NCBI RefSeq assembly: GCF_022440805.1
Contig: NZ_JAKNTK010000001.1
Location: 62,001-126,000 of the forward strand
Source of the DNA: Holdemania massiliensis
GTDB lineage: Bacteria; Bacillota_I; Bacilli_A; Erysipelotrichales; Erysipelotrichaceae
Direction of reading: 5' to 3'
DNA length: 64,000 bases
Part shown: in pieces, positions 49,250-57,183 of the stretch
Position numbering within the stretch: position 1 is the stretch's first letter
Layout: each line of letters begins with the position of its first letter
The notes under the pieces: model-generated
Databases searched by the model: none
What the model was told of the DNA's origin: nothing
What the model saw: the letters and a program-made list of their open reading frames with translations, nothing else
Position numbers and translations under genes: made by a program

Positions 49250-50920
49250 ATGATTATGGAAGAAACGCAGTTTCCTTATCATAAGGTCATTCAGGAAAAG
49301 CTCGTCAGATCGACGCTGATCCCGGTGGCTTTGTTAGGAATGGCGCTGATCGTCATCACGCCCTTTCTTTTGGTTTTTCTGCTTTGGCAGCAGGTCAATC
49401 ATGAAGCGTATCTGGCCAGTCAGGCAGTCAGCGTCCCGTTAAAGGAATACATTGAAGGCATGAAGCAGCTGCAGTCAGATCCCAAACTGATCTCATTTCT
49501 GACAAGCGGCGAACATTCCATCGAAGCGTATGAACGACTTTATCAATTCCGCAATGAACAATCCGTATTTGCGTATTTCCAGCTGGAAAATGAACAGTAC
49601 AGTGCGGTGCAGATGCCGCCGTCCAGCGCCAACCGCCTGCTTCCCTCCATTCGGGCGGAGGTCAGCCGCAGTTCAGAAATTGTCGGCAGCACCAGCACGA
49701 TGACAGGACTGTTTACAGATCCGATCCTGTTCACACTGTCCTGCCGGATGGGAGAGGAAGGTCTGGGTACCTTGTCCTTTCATTTTACCGAAGGCAGTCT
49801 GAAAGCTCTGCTTCAGCAGGGCGGTGTTCATTCGATGCTGCTCAATGCCAGCGGTCGGTTACTGGTCAGTACCGATCCGATGTTTGCGGTTTATGAAAGG
49901 CTGGAGGATCAGCCGATCGTGGGGCAGCTCAGCCGGATTAACGGTGAAATCATGCTGATTCAGAAAACCCCGCTTTCGGTATTGGGTTTATCTGTGTGGA
50001 CAGTTCACTCACTGGATATTGTGATTTCTATGATGGCCGCGGAATTGGTCATCGGGTTTCTGATCTTTCTGTTCTGCGCGTATTTTATCGATAAAATCAG
50101 CCGCATGACTGCCCGCAGCAGTCTGAAAAATGTGGATAATTTATTTTTGTCCTTACAGAGCTATGCTCAAAGCGGCCGGCTAGAATATCTTCCGGAAGAA
50201 GAAAATGAAATGCGTCCGATTGCCCAACAGTACAATCGTATTTTGGATGAAGTCAAGCAGCTGATCGATCAGAACGGGGAGCTGCAGAAACAAACCCGAA
50301 TCGCTCAGATCCGTCAGCTGCAGTCGCAGTTTAATCCGCATTTTATCTTTAATACGCTGGATACCATTAAATATATGATTGTGCTGGATCAAGATAAAGC
50401 GGAAGACATGATTGTCCGCTTATCCAAGCTGCTGCGTTATTCACTGGATGCTTCTGAGGAATCCCTGGTTGATCTTGATCAGGATCTGGCTTATATCGAG
50501 GATTATCTGCAGCTGCAGAAGATCCGTTTGGGTGAAACCTTTCGTTATCAGATCGAAGCCCCCAAGCATTCCGGTCTGCGGATACCCAAGATGGTCATTC
50601 AGCCGATGGTGGAAAACAGCCTGGCGCATGGATTTGTGCAGGATCGGGAGTTCCGGCTGCAGATTAAGATTCGTCAGGAAGGCGAGATACTGCAGGTCAT
50701 CGTACAGGATAATGGCGAAGGCATGGATCAAGTTCAGCTCAATCAGATCCGCAGCGATCTGAAAACCATGCGGGAAGACTACCGGCATATCGGGATTATG
50801 AACAGTCATAAACGAATCCTACTGCATTTTGGCGAGGGATGCGGGGTGCAGGTGGAAAGCGTCCTTCATGAAGGAACGACAATCACCCTGACAATGAAAG
50901 CAATGGGAGGAACAGGCTGA
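49250..50920 (+). CDS. YesM/LytS-type sensor histidine kinase
   Basis: 556-residue kinase with a membrane helix at about 22-45, an extracellular sensor region, and a second helix at about 258-280. The kinase core is the His_kinase (YesM) type: QLQSQFNPHFIFNTLDTIK with phospho-acceptor H364, then an HATPase with PMVENSLAHGF and DNGEGMDQ. Such kinases sense extracellular sugars or binding proteins in gut Firmicutes and control neighbouring importers. Its stop overlaps the ATG of the response regulator by 1 base. Start 49250 has AAAGGACTG upstream; the next ATG (49256) is equally possible. Confidence 0.92.
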   Translation: MIMEETQFPYHKVIQEKLVRSTLIPVALLGMALIVITPFLLVFLLWQQVNHEAYLASQAVSVPLKEYIEGMKQLQSDPKLISFLTSGEHSIEAYERLYQFRNEQSVFAYFQLENEQYSAVQMPPSSANRLLPSIRAEVSRSSEIVGSTSTMTGLFTDPILFTLSCRMGEEGLGTLSFHFTEGSLKALLQQGGVHSMLLNASGRLLVSTDPMFAVYERLEDQPIVGQLSRINGEIMLIQKTPLSVLGLSVWTVHSLDIVISMMAAELVIGFLIFLFCAYFIDKISRMTARSSLKNVDNLFLSLQSYAQSGRLEYLPEEENEMRPIAQQYNRILDEVKQLIDQNGELQKQTRIAQIRQLQSQFNPHFIFNTLDTIKYMIVLDQDKAEDMIVRLSKLLRYSLDASEESLVDLDQDLAYIEDYLQLQKIRLGETFRYQIEAPKHSGLRIPKMVIQPMVENSLAHGFVQDREFRLQIKIRQEGEILQVIVQDNGEGMDQVQLNQIRSDLKTMREDYRHIGIMNSHKRILLHFGEGCGVQVESVLHEGTTITLTMKAMGGTG

Positions 50921-51711
50921 TGATTCGGATTCTAATTGTGGAAGATGAAGCGATTCTGCGCCAGGGATTTCGGCAGTCGCTGGATTTTTCTCGGCTGGGT
51001 TGTCAGATCTGCGGTGAAGCCCGCAATGGCAAGGAAGGGCTGGCCCTGATCCGTCAGCTGCATCCTGATATTGTATTTACCGACTTGAAGATGCCGGTGA
51101 TGGACGGCTTGGAAATGCTTCGCCAATCGAAGGAAACGGAACAGTATGAGGCGGTGATTTTGACCGGCTATGGTGAATTCAGCTATGCTCAGGAAGCGAT
51201 ATCTCTGCAGGTGGCGGAATACTTGTTAAAACCATTTAACCGCAAAGAATTGGAGGCGGTGCTGATCAAGCTGACCGAGCGGGTGCGGAAGAAGCGGGAA
51301 CAATCCAATCCGATGATTCCAGAATCCATTCAGGTGCTGATGGAGATTCCCGCAGGCTGTTCGGCCTATGTTCAAAGCGCGGCGGAATGGATTGGCGTGC
51401 ATTATGCCCAACGGGTTACCGATGAAATACTGGCGGAAACACTGGGGGTGTCTGCGGATTATCTCAACCGCCTGTTCCGTCGGGAAACCGGCTGGACGCT
51501 GCATCGCTATCTGAATCGTTACCGCATTGCCCAGGCATGTCTGCGGATTTTGTGGGGCAGTGAGAAGATTTATGAAATTGCAGAACAGGTAGGTTTCAGT
51601 GATTATAAATATTTCTTTCAGGTATTTACACGGTTAACCGGAGTATCGCCGACGCAGTATAAGAAAGTTCAGATGTCTTCCGTAAAGAAAGATGCTGAAG
51701 CAGATCGGTGA
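50920..51711 (+). CDS. YesN-type AraC response regulator
   Basis: 263-residue regulator: receiver domain 1-120 with EDE, phospho-acceptor D55 in VFTDLKMPVMDG, T in ILTGYGEF and K in LLKPFN; AraC helix-turn-helix at about 160-255 (LGVSADYLNRLFRRETGWTLHRYL, IAEQVGFSDYKYFFQVFTRLTGVSPTQY). Partner of the preceding kinase and likely activator of the importer operon upstream, whose promoter lacks a good -35. Confidence 0.94.
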   Translation: MIRILIVEDEAILRQGFRQSLDFSRLGCQICGEARNGKEGLALIRQLHPDIVFTDLKMPVMDGLEMLRQSKETEQYEAVILTGYGEFSYAQEAISLQVAEYLLKPFNRKELEAVLIKLTERVRKKREQSNPMIPESIQVLMEIPAGCSAYVQSAAEWIGVHYAQRVTDEILAETLGVSADYLNRLFRRETGWTLHRYLNRYRIAQACLRILWGSEKIYEIAEQVGFSDYKYFFQVFTRLTGVSPTQYKKVQMSSVKKDAEADR

Positions 51712-51813
51712 ACTGCCTCAGGTGATTCTGGCTGAAGCGTAAGCCGTGAAACAAAAGGACCGAAATCAATGATGCATCTAAAACAGGGAAGATGAAGGGG
51801 TATCTTTCTGGTT

Positions 51814-51924
51814 ATCTGAATTCTAATTCAGATCTATAGCTAACTGAGCGGGTAAAGATCGATTCATGGAAAGGAAACGGGAAATTTCCAAGTCCGGTCT
51901 TGACTTTTAAAGTTAGCTTTTTTC
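51814..51924 (+). ncRNA. Structured region with long terminator-like hairpin before rnmV
   Basis: The 302 bases 51712-52013 hold no gene. ATCTGAAT-TCTA-ATTCAGAT (51814-51833) is a perfect 8-bp hairpin. Then a long stem: AGCTAACT (51838-51845) pairs with AGTTAGCT (51911-51918), AGATCG pairs with CGGTCT inside it, and GGAAA with TTTCC further in, followed by TTTTT. It may be the terminator of the two-component operon or an independent structured RNA. No known riboswitch class is recognised. Confidence 0.45.
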
Positions 51925-51961
51925 TAGTTTGTTGGAATCTGAAAGTCCGCTGTGATAGTGT

Positions 51962-51991
51962 TTGGCGCTTATCTGCCACTTATGATAAAAT
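51962..51991 (+). promoter_or_regulatory. Promoter of rnmV-ksgA-ispE
   Basis: Extended -10 TG-A-TAAAAT (51983-51991) with a weak TTGGCG at 51962-51967, 18-bp spacer. Confidence 0.5.
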
Positions 51992-52013
51992 AAAAGCGGA
52001 ATGAGGAACGAAC

Positions 52014-52562
52014 ATGAAGATCAAAGAAATCATCGTCGTGGAAGGTAAAAAAGACACGGCGAATTTAAAACGATGGCTGGATGTGGATACGTTGGAAACC
52101 AGCGGTACAGGTTTGACAGACAGCACGCTGGATCAGATCCGGCAATGGGCCACAACCCGCGGCGTGATTATCTTTACCGATCCGGATACACCGGGAGATC
52201 AGATCCGTCAGCGGATCAATGAAGCTGTACCAGGATGTAAGAATGCCTTTTTGCCTTCGGGGAAAGCCTGGGAAATTGTCCGCGGCAAGCGCAAGGTTGG
52301 TGTGGAACATGCCGGAAAAGAAGAGATTCTGGCTGCTTTGGAACATTGCCTGACCTATCAAACTAAGGATGAATCTACGCTGAGCTGGCAGGAATTTGTT
52401 GAGCTGGGTCTGACCGGCTTGCCCAACAGCGCTGAAAAACGGCGTGAAGTCGGAATCCGCTGGCATGTTGGTGAAGCGAATGCCAAAACGTTATGGAAAC
52501 GTCTGAATATGCTGAAAGTGACGAAAGCCATGTTGGAAGAAGGGCGGGATACCGATGAATAA
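52014..52562 (+). CDS. rnmV: Ribonuclease M5
   Basis: 182-residue Toprim-domain nuclease that trims 5S rRNA precursor. Toprim blocks: VVEGKKDTANL with the catalytic Glu, TSGTGL, and IFTDPDTPGDQIR with the DxD acid pair. Its C-terminal half holds SWQEFVELGLTG and KRREVGIRWHVGEANAK, typical of RNase M5. Overlaps ksgA by 8 bases, the standard Bacillota arrangement. Confidence 0.95.
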   Translation: MKIKEIIVVEGKKDTANLKRWLDVDTLETSGTGLTDSTLDQIRQWATTRGVIIFTDPDTPGDQIRQRINEAVPGCKNAFLPSGKAWEIVRGKRKVGVEHAGKEEILAALEHCLTYQTKDESTLSWQEFVELGLTGLPNSAEKRREVGIRWHVGEANAKTLWKRLNMLKVTKAMLEEGRDTDE

Positions 52563-53430
52563 ACCGATTGCCACGATGGCGCGCACGAATGAAATTTTGG
52601 AAAAATATGATCTGTACGCAAAGAAGAACTTCGGACAGAACTTCATTATTGAACCAGGTATTGTGGAAAAGATTGCGCGCTTATCCAAAGCGGATGAGCA
52701 CAGCGCGGTGATCGAGATTGGCCCGGGAATCGGCGCTTTAACTGAACAGCTGGCGCATGTCGCCGGTCAGGTGCTGGCGTTTGAGATTGATGATCGGTTA
52801 ATTGATGTACTGGCCGATACCCTGTCTGCCTGTCCCAATGTCACGGTTGTTCATCAGGACTTTCTGGAAGCCGATTTAAACGCAACCGTCAGCCAGCTGA
52901 AAACAACCTGGGATCAGGTTCTGGTGTGCGCTAATCTGCCGTATTATATTACGACTCCGATCTTATTTAAAATCTTTGAAAGCAAAGCTGATATTCCGGT
53001 GATTACGGTTATGATGCAGAAAGAAGTAGCGGATCGCTTCACTGCTTCGGTTTCCACCAAGGACTACAACGCCCTGAGCGTGATTGTGCAGTATCAGTAT
53101 CAGGTGCAGACGGTGATGAAGATTCCCAAGACGATCTTTAATCCCCGCCCAGCGGTGGATTCCGCCGTCGTGCAGTTTACCAAAAAGCAGCCGGACCGCA
53201 TCGCCGGCGATGAAGCCTTGTTTTTTGCGCTGGTTAAAGGATGTTTCAAGCAGCGCCGCAAGACGCTCTACAACAATTTCCGCGAATATCTGCAGGACAA
53301 GGAGGAAGCGATGCGGCTGCTGAACGAAGCCGGATTGGAGCCTTCGCTGCGCGCGGAAACGATGACGTTGGATCAGTTTCTCGATCTGTATGAGGTGACC
53401 TATGAAACAAAGAGCTTACGCGAAAATTAA
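52555..53430 (+). CDS. rsmA: 16S rRNA dimethyladenosine transferase
   Basis: Also called KsgA. SAM-dependent enzyme that dimethylates A1518 and A1519 of 16S rRNA. 291 residues. Motifs: KKNFGQNF, SAM loop IEIGPGIGALT, catalytic NLPYYITTPI (motif IV), FNPRPAVDSAVV, and the C-terminal RRKTLYNNF helix region. Starts inside rnmV, and its end overlaps ispE by 29 bases. Confidence 0.96.
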   Translation: MNKPIATMARTNEILEKYDLYAKKNFGQNFIIEPGIVEKIARLSKADEHSAVIEIGPGIGALTEQLAHVAGQVLAFEIDDRLIDVLADTLSACPNVTVVHQDFLEADLNATVSQLKTTWDQVLVCANLPYYITTPILFKIFESKADIPVITVMMQKEVADRFTASVSTKDYNALSVIVQYQYQVQTVMKIPKTIFNPRPAVDSAVVQFTKKQPDRIAGDEALFFALVKGCFKQRRKTLYNNFREYLQDKEEAMRLLNEAGLEPSLRAETMTLDQFLDLYEVTYETKSLREN

Positions 53431-54268
53431 TCTGTGTCTGGACGTCGTATGCCGGCGAGAAGATGGGTATCATGAACTGGAAATGATCATGGCTCCGGTC
53501 AATTTATACGACACGCTGAATTTTGAGTTCTGTGATGAACTGCGCCTGCAAAGCAATGTCCCTTATCTGCCGTTAGACCGCCGCAATACGATCATCAAGG
53601 CGATTGAGCTGCTTCGGGAGGAATATGGATTCAAGGAAAACTTTGAAATCACCCTGCAGAAGCACATTCCGACTCAGGCCGGCATGGCCGGGGGCAGCAC
53701 CGATGGCGCGGCGGCGATTCGGGCGCTGAATAAGATGCTGCGCTTAGGGATGGATAATGACAAGATGGTGGAAATCGCCAAGAAGGTCGGGGCGGACGTG
53801 CCGTTTTGCCTGCGAAGCCGTCCGGCTTTTGTCACGGGTATCGGTGAGAATCTTGAACATTTCCGCGTGCATACACCGTTCTATCTGTTATTAGTGAAAC
53901 CCTATAAAGGCGTATCAACTAAAGTTGCTTTTGAAACACTGGATTTCAGCAGTGCGCAGCATCCCGATTGTCGGAAAATGCGTCAGGCTTTGATGAATAA
54001 TGATTATGACGGAGTGATTCAATCGCTGGGCAATACGCTGGAACAAAGCGCCTTTAAGCTTGTTCCGCAGATTGCGGCCATTAAAAAAGATCTGTTGGCA
54101 ATGGGTTTTGACGGAGCTTTGATGTCGGGCAGCGGCTCGACGGTTTTCGCTTTGACGCGGGATCCTGAGCTGTTGGAGAAAGGGGCGGCCGCGATGCGGA
54201 AGAAGGCTGCGTTTATCCGCAAGACCGAACTGCGTCCGCAGGAAACAGTGAAGCGTAGTTTTTATTAG
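53402..54268 (+). CDS. ispE: 4-diphosphocytidyl-2-C-methyl-D-erythritol kinase
   Basis: GHMP kinase of the non-mevalonate (MEP) isoprenoid pathway, 288 residues. Motifs: YAKINLCLDV and DGYHELEMIM at the start, the ATP-binding PTQAGMAGGSTDGAAA, ADVPFCL, and the closing LMSGSGSTVFAL. The start at 53402 overlaps ksgA. In many Bacillota a purR-type gene follows; here a sulfatase takes that place. Confidence 0.95.
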   Translation: MKQRAYAKINLCLDVVCRREDGYHELEMIMAPVNLYDTLNFEFCDELRLQSNVPYLPLDRRNTIIKAIELLREEYGFKENFEITLQKHIPTQAGMAGGSTDGAAAIRALNKMLRLGMDNDKMVEIAKKVGADVPFCLRSRPAFVTGIGENLEHFRVHTPFYLLLVKPYKGVSTKVAFETLDFSSAQHPDCRKMRQALMNNDYDGVIQSLGNTLEQSAFKLVPQIAAIKKDLLAMGFDGALMSGSGSTVFALTRDPELLEKGAAAMRKKAAFIRKTELRPQETVKRSFY

Positions 54269-54287
54269 AATAGAAAAGAGGAAGAAC

Positions 54288-55649
54288 ATGAAGCCGAATA
54301 TCGTATTTTATTTTACCGATCAGCAGCGCTGGGATACCTTGGGCTGTTATGGCCAGCCGCTTCCGATTTCCCCGGTTTTGGATCAGCTGGCCGAATCCGG
54401 CGTACTCTTTGAACAAGCTTATACTGCACAGCCTGTCTGCGGGCCCTGCCGGGCTTTATTTCAGACAGGATTATATCCTACGCAAACCGGCTGTTTCCGC
54501 AACAGCATCGCTTTGCCAGAAGGGGTTAAAACCCTGGGAGATTACCTGACGGAGGCTGGCTACGAAACCGGATATGTTGGAAAGTGGCATTTGGCCAGTA
54601 CAGGAGAACTGGAAAAGAAACCGGATATCGACTATACGATAACCGCGGTTCCGCCTGAACTGCGGGGTGGCTATCGGGGTTTCTGGAGAGCAGCTGACGT
54701 TTTGGAATTTACATCCCATGGCTATGATGGCTATGTCTTTGACGAACACATGCAGAAGCGGGAATTCAAAGGTTACCGCGTGGACTGCATTACCGATTTT
54801 GGGCTGGAATTTTTAGATCAAGTTCAAAAAGACAAACCGTTCTTTTTAACGATCTCGCACATTGAGCCGCATCATCAGAATGATCGGCATTGTTATGAGG
54901 GGCCGGCAGGTTCTAAGACCCGGTTCCAGGATTTTGTGTTGCCTGCGGATTTACAGGCTCTGCCGGGGAATGCGGCCGAGATGTATCCAGATTATTTGGG
55001 CTGTTGCCGCTCTTTGGATGATAACTTAGGCCGTGTAGTGGACAAGCTGAAAGCCATGGGCGTATGGGAGAATACGATCCTGATCTTCGCTTCCGATCAC
55101 GGATCCCATTTTATGACCCGCAATCGGGATGCCCATTTAAACGGCTATGATGATTACAAGCGTTCCTGTCATGACGCCTGTCTGCATGTGCCGTTAGTGA
55201 TCTGCGGGCCAGGATTTGAAGGAGGCAAACGAATCAGCGAACTGGTCAGCACCGCTTCGCTGCCGAAAACAATTTTAGCCATGGCGGGCATCGACGTTAG
55301 AGATCAAATGATTGGCGAAAATCTGCAAACAGTGGTTGATGGTAAAATTCAGAACCGGCCAAACCGAATTTTTGCCCAGATCTCGGAAAGCCGTGTGGGC
55401 CGCTGCATCCGCACTGCGGATTATCTTTACAGTGTGTATGCGCCGGGCGTGCATGGCGGAGAGGTTATGGACAGTGATCTCTATGAAGACGATTTCTTAT
55501 ATGATCTGAAAGCCGATCCAGCTCAGCTGCACAACTGTGTCGCAGATCCTCGTTATCAGAAGATCAAGGATGACTTGCGGGCACAATTAGTTGAGGAAAT
55601 GATCCAGGCTCACGAGAAAAAACCGGTTATCCGTGACGGAAGTTTGTAA
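54288..55649 (+). CDS. Sulfatase (formylglycine-dependent type)
   Basis: 453-residue sulfatase of the alkaline-phosphatase superfamily. The activation motif CGPCR (C51-G-P-C-R55) fits C-x-P-x-R; Cys51 would be converted to formylglycine. Metal ligands are plausible in FYFTDQQRWD at the start and FASDHGSH later, and KWHLASTGE and HIEPHHQND are further active-site blocks. No signal peptide, so it is cytoplasmic, and acts perhaps on sulfated sugars taken up by the cell or, since the family is broad, on choline-type sulfate or phosphonate esters. No anSME maturase gene is in the window. RBS AAGAGGAAG. It sits between ispE and glmU, separated from glmU by the AT-rich island. Confidence 0.88.
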   Translation: MKPNIVFYFTDQQRWDTLGCYGQPLPISPVLDQLAESGVLFEQAYTAQPVCGPCRALFQTGLYPTQTGCFRNSIALPEGVKTLGDYLTEAGYETGYVGKWHLASTGELEKKPDIDYTITAVPPELRGGYRGFWRAADVLEFTSHGYDGYVFDEHMQKREFKGYRVDCITDFGLEFLDQVQKDKPFFLTISHIEPHHQNDRHCYEGPAGSKTRFQDFVLPADLQALPGNAAEMYPDYLGCCRSLDDNLGRVVDKLKAMGVWENTILIFASDHGSHFMTRNRDAHLNGYDDYKRSCHDACLHVPLVICGPGFEGGKRISELVSTASLPKTILAMAGIDVRDQMIGENLQTVVDGKIQNRPNRIFAQISESRVGRCIRTADYLYSVYAPGVHGGEVMDSDLYEDDFLYDLKADPAQLHNCVADPRYQKIKDDLRAQLVEEMIQAHEKKPVIRDGSL

Positions 55650-55651
55650 GG

Positions 55652-55696
55652 CTAAAAAAGCTTATTCTCCAGATTATCTAGGTGAATAGGCTTTTT
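55652..55696 (+). terminator. Terminator of the sulfatase gene, left copy of a repeated hairpin
   Basis: 12-bp stem from AAAAGCTTATTC / GAATAGGCTTTT with one T-G pair, conserved loop CAGATTATCTAGG, T-run. A near-identical hairpin, including the loop, recurs at 58504-58549. Confidence 0.85.
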
Positions 55697-55742
55697 ATTT
55701 AAAAGATTAGAAGGAATTAACGGTTTTTGTTAAAGCGCAAAA

Positions 55743-55988
55743 CTATTTTTTTCCAGATTTCTCAGCCGTTTTTCGATTTTTCCATTCTAAAAAAAGTTGA
55801 ACACCCCCGAGAATTACAAAAAGCCAAGATAAAACATATACTGAAATCATTTCATGGTCCCACATATAACTATGCCAATATAAAAAGTAAGATGTAGTAG
55901 CAACCAAGATTATATAAGTGATGTGAATAATGAGCAACCCTATGAAGCCTAAACCTAATAAAACTAATGCATAGTCGTTTCTTTTCAT
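55743..55988 (-). CDS. Small two-helix membrane protein
   Basis: 81-residue protein, AT-rich unlike the core genes. Two hydrophobic helices (about 8-32 and 47-66) and a basic tail (EWKNRKTAEKSGKK). AAGGAG precedes its ATG. It is divergent from the secreted-protein gene next to it; an immunity or accessory membrane role for that gene is possible but unsupported by homology. Confidence 0.6.
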   Translation of the reverse strand: MKRNDYALVLLGLGFIGLLIIHITYIILVATTSYFLYWHSYMWDHEMISVYVLSWLFVILGGVQLFLEWKNRKTAEKSGKK

Positions 55989-56075
55989 AAATTACACTCC
56001 TTATCATCTTTTATTTTAATATTAACAAGAAACGATTAGGAAAAACATAGTGATTTTTTTGCAAAAAAGCACTTA

Positions 56076-56104
56076 TTGATTTATTCAGTGATCAAATTTA
56101 AAAT
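56076..56104 (+). promoter_or_regulatory. Promoter of the secreted-protein gene
   Basis: TTGATT (56076-56081), 17-bp spacer, TAAAAT (56099-56104), 24 bases before the ATG at 56128. Confidence 0.65.
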
Positions 56105-56127
56105 TGGGATCATAAAGGAGGCCTATT

Positions 56128-56730
56128 ATGAAAACGTTAAAATTAGTCATTTCTCTACTGCTTTTTGCAACATGCTTTATCCAGCCAGTATCTGCAGAAG
56201 AAACAGTTGAGGGAAAACCTCAATATCCAGAAGAATGGGGAGTTGAAGGTGTTGATTTTGATGTTTCGTTTAGGAATTATGATAACATTAATGATATACA
56301 TCTTAATGAATCAGTGCCTTCACTCTATGCATGGCCAGGCTATTCGTTGCGGAATATAAAAAATAGTGGCACTTGGACAGATTACAATATTGTTATTAGC
56401 AATAGTGTAATTAATGCCGGGAGCAGTAAATCTTTGACAGTTTCCAAAAGTATAAAAACAACGGTAGAAGGTGTTTCTTCTTTTGGTGCTCAGGATTTTA
56501 ATGTAAAAATAGGCGTTAGTACATCAGCAGAAGTTTCGATATCGGAAACGTATAATGTTAGTTGTCCAACATCCTATGGAGGAAGAACAGTAGCTCAGTG
56601 CAATTATATTTACTATCCAAGAATGACAACTTATACTTTTGATGAATACTTATTAGAAGTTAAATCAGGTTCAGGCAGCGCTAAAGTTTTTTCAGGGCTA
56701 CATGAAGGAATTAGTTATATTTATAAGTGA
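56128..56730 (+). CDS. Secreted beta-rich protein of unknown function
   Basis: 200 residues; signal peptide with cleavage probably after VSA at residue 23 (MKTLKLVISLLLFATCF...VSAEE). The mature part is rich in Ser, Thr, Tyr and Val. The stretch about 105-150 alternates polar and hydrophobic residues (SKSLTVSKSIKTTVEGVSS, then FNVKIGVSTSAEVSISETYNVS), as in the membrane-insertion strands of aerolysin-like toxins; this is a visual resemblance only. Two Cys (SCPTSYGG, AQCNYIYY) may form a disulfide. AAAGGAGG before the ATG. A perfect hairpin follows, then the 57-residue peptide gene. Confidence 0.65.
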   Translation: MKTLKLVISLLLFATCFIQPVSAEETVEGKPQYPEEWGVEGVDFDVSFRNYDNINDIHLNESVPSLYAWPGYSLRNIKNSGTWTDYNIVISNSVINAGSSKSLTVSKSIKTTVEGVSSFGAQDFNVKIGVSTSAEVSISETYNVSCPTSYGGRTVAQCNYIYYPRMTTYTFDEYLLEVKSGSGSAKVFSGLHEGISYIYK

Positions 56731-56735
56731 AAATA

Positions 56736-56764
56736 AAAAGCCAAATTTAAATTTGGCTTTTCTA
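56736..56764 (+). terminator. Palindromic hairpin between secreted protein and peptide gene
   Basis: Perfect 13-bp inverted repeat AAAAGCCAAATTT / AAATTTGGCTTTT (56736-56748, 56749-56761). The T-tail is short, so it may act as a partial terminator allowing read-through to the peptide gene. Confidence 0.7.
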
Positions 56765-56784
56765 TAGACTAAAGAGGTGTATAT

Positions 56785-56958
56785 ATGAAATTAGTTTCCA
56801 TTATTGGATTATTAATCAAAGTTGTGCTAGAATCGTCGATAAATATCTTTGTGAAACCTATGAACATGATGAAATTGGATAATTTGTCGACAGTCGATTA
56901 TACTGAAAATTACGAAATAGAAATATACTCAGGAGGTTGTAATTTCTGCGAAGATTGA
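56785..56958 (+). CDS. 57-residue candidate signal or effector peptide
   Basis: Short frame starting ATG 56785 with AAAGAGGTG as ribosome site, ending TGA 56956-56958. The first half is hydrophobic (KLVSIIGLLIKVVL), like a signal or membrane helix; the end is Tyr/Glu-rich and closes SGGCNFCED with a CxxC pair. It lies between two hairpins, the second of which is a good terminator, and in front of a TPR regulator gene. This layout is that of a secreted signalling peptide or a small toxin. No homologue recognised; a real gene is inferred from ribosome site, context and terminator. Confidence 0.55.
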   Translation: MKLVSIIGLLIKVVLESSINIFVKPMNMMKLDNLSTVDYTENYEIEIYSGGCNFCED

Positions 56959-57023
56959 GATAAAACAAGATTAACTATAATAGTTTCAAATAAACTATAT
57001 AATTATCATTCGTAATTAAGTCT

Positions 57024-57063
57024 AACAAAGAAAATGGTAACAATAACCCTTTTCTTTGTTTTT
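57024..57063 (+). terminator. Terminator after the small peptide gene
   Basis: Perfect 11-bp stem AACAAAGAAAA / TTTTCTTTGTT (57024-57034, 57050-57060) with T-tail. A 7-bp inverted repeat ATAGTTT-CAAAT-AAACTAT (56980-56998) lies between the peptide stop and this hairpin. Confidence 0.8.
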
Positions 57064-57075
57064 ATTTACATTTCC

Positions 57076-57104
57076 TTTAAAGTATGATATATCAAATTTA
57101 TAAT
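57076..57104 (+). promoter_or_regulatory. Probable promoter of the TPR regulator
   Basis: TTTAAA (57076-57081), 17-bp spacer, TATAAT (57099-57104), with a leader of about 70 nt. Confidence 0.5.
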
Positions 57105-57183
57105 GATGAATTCATATAAAAAGATACATCGAATGTAACTGCTAATATAACAACGGCTTTACAGAGGACTGGAAAGGATTAAA

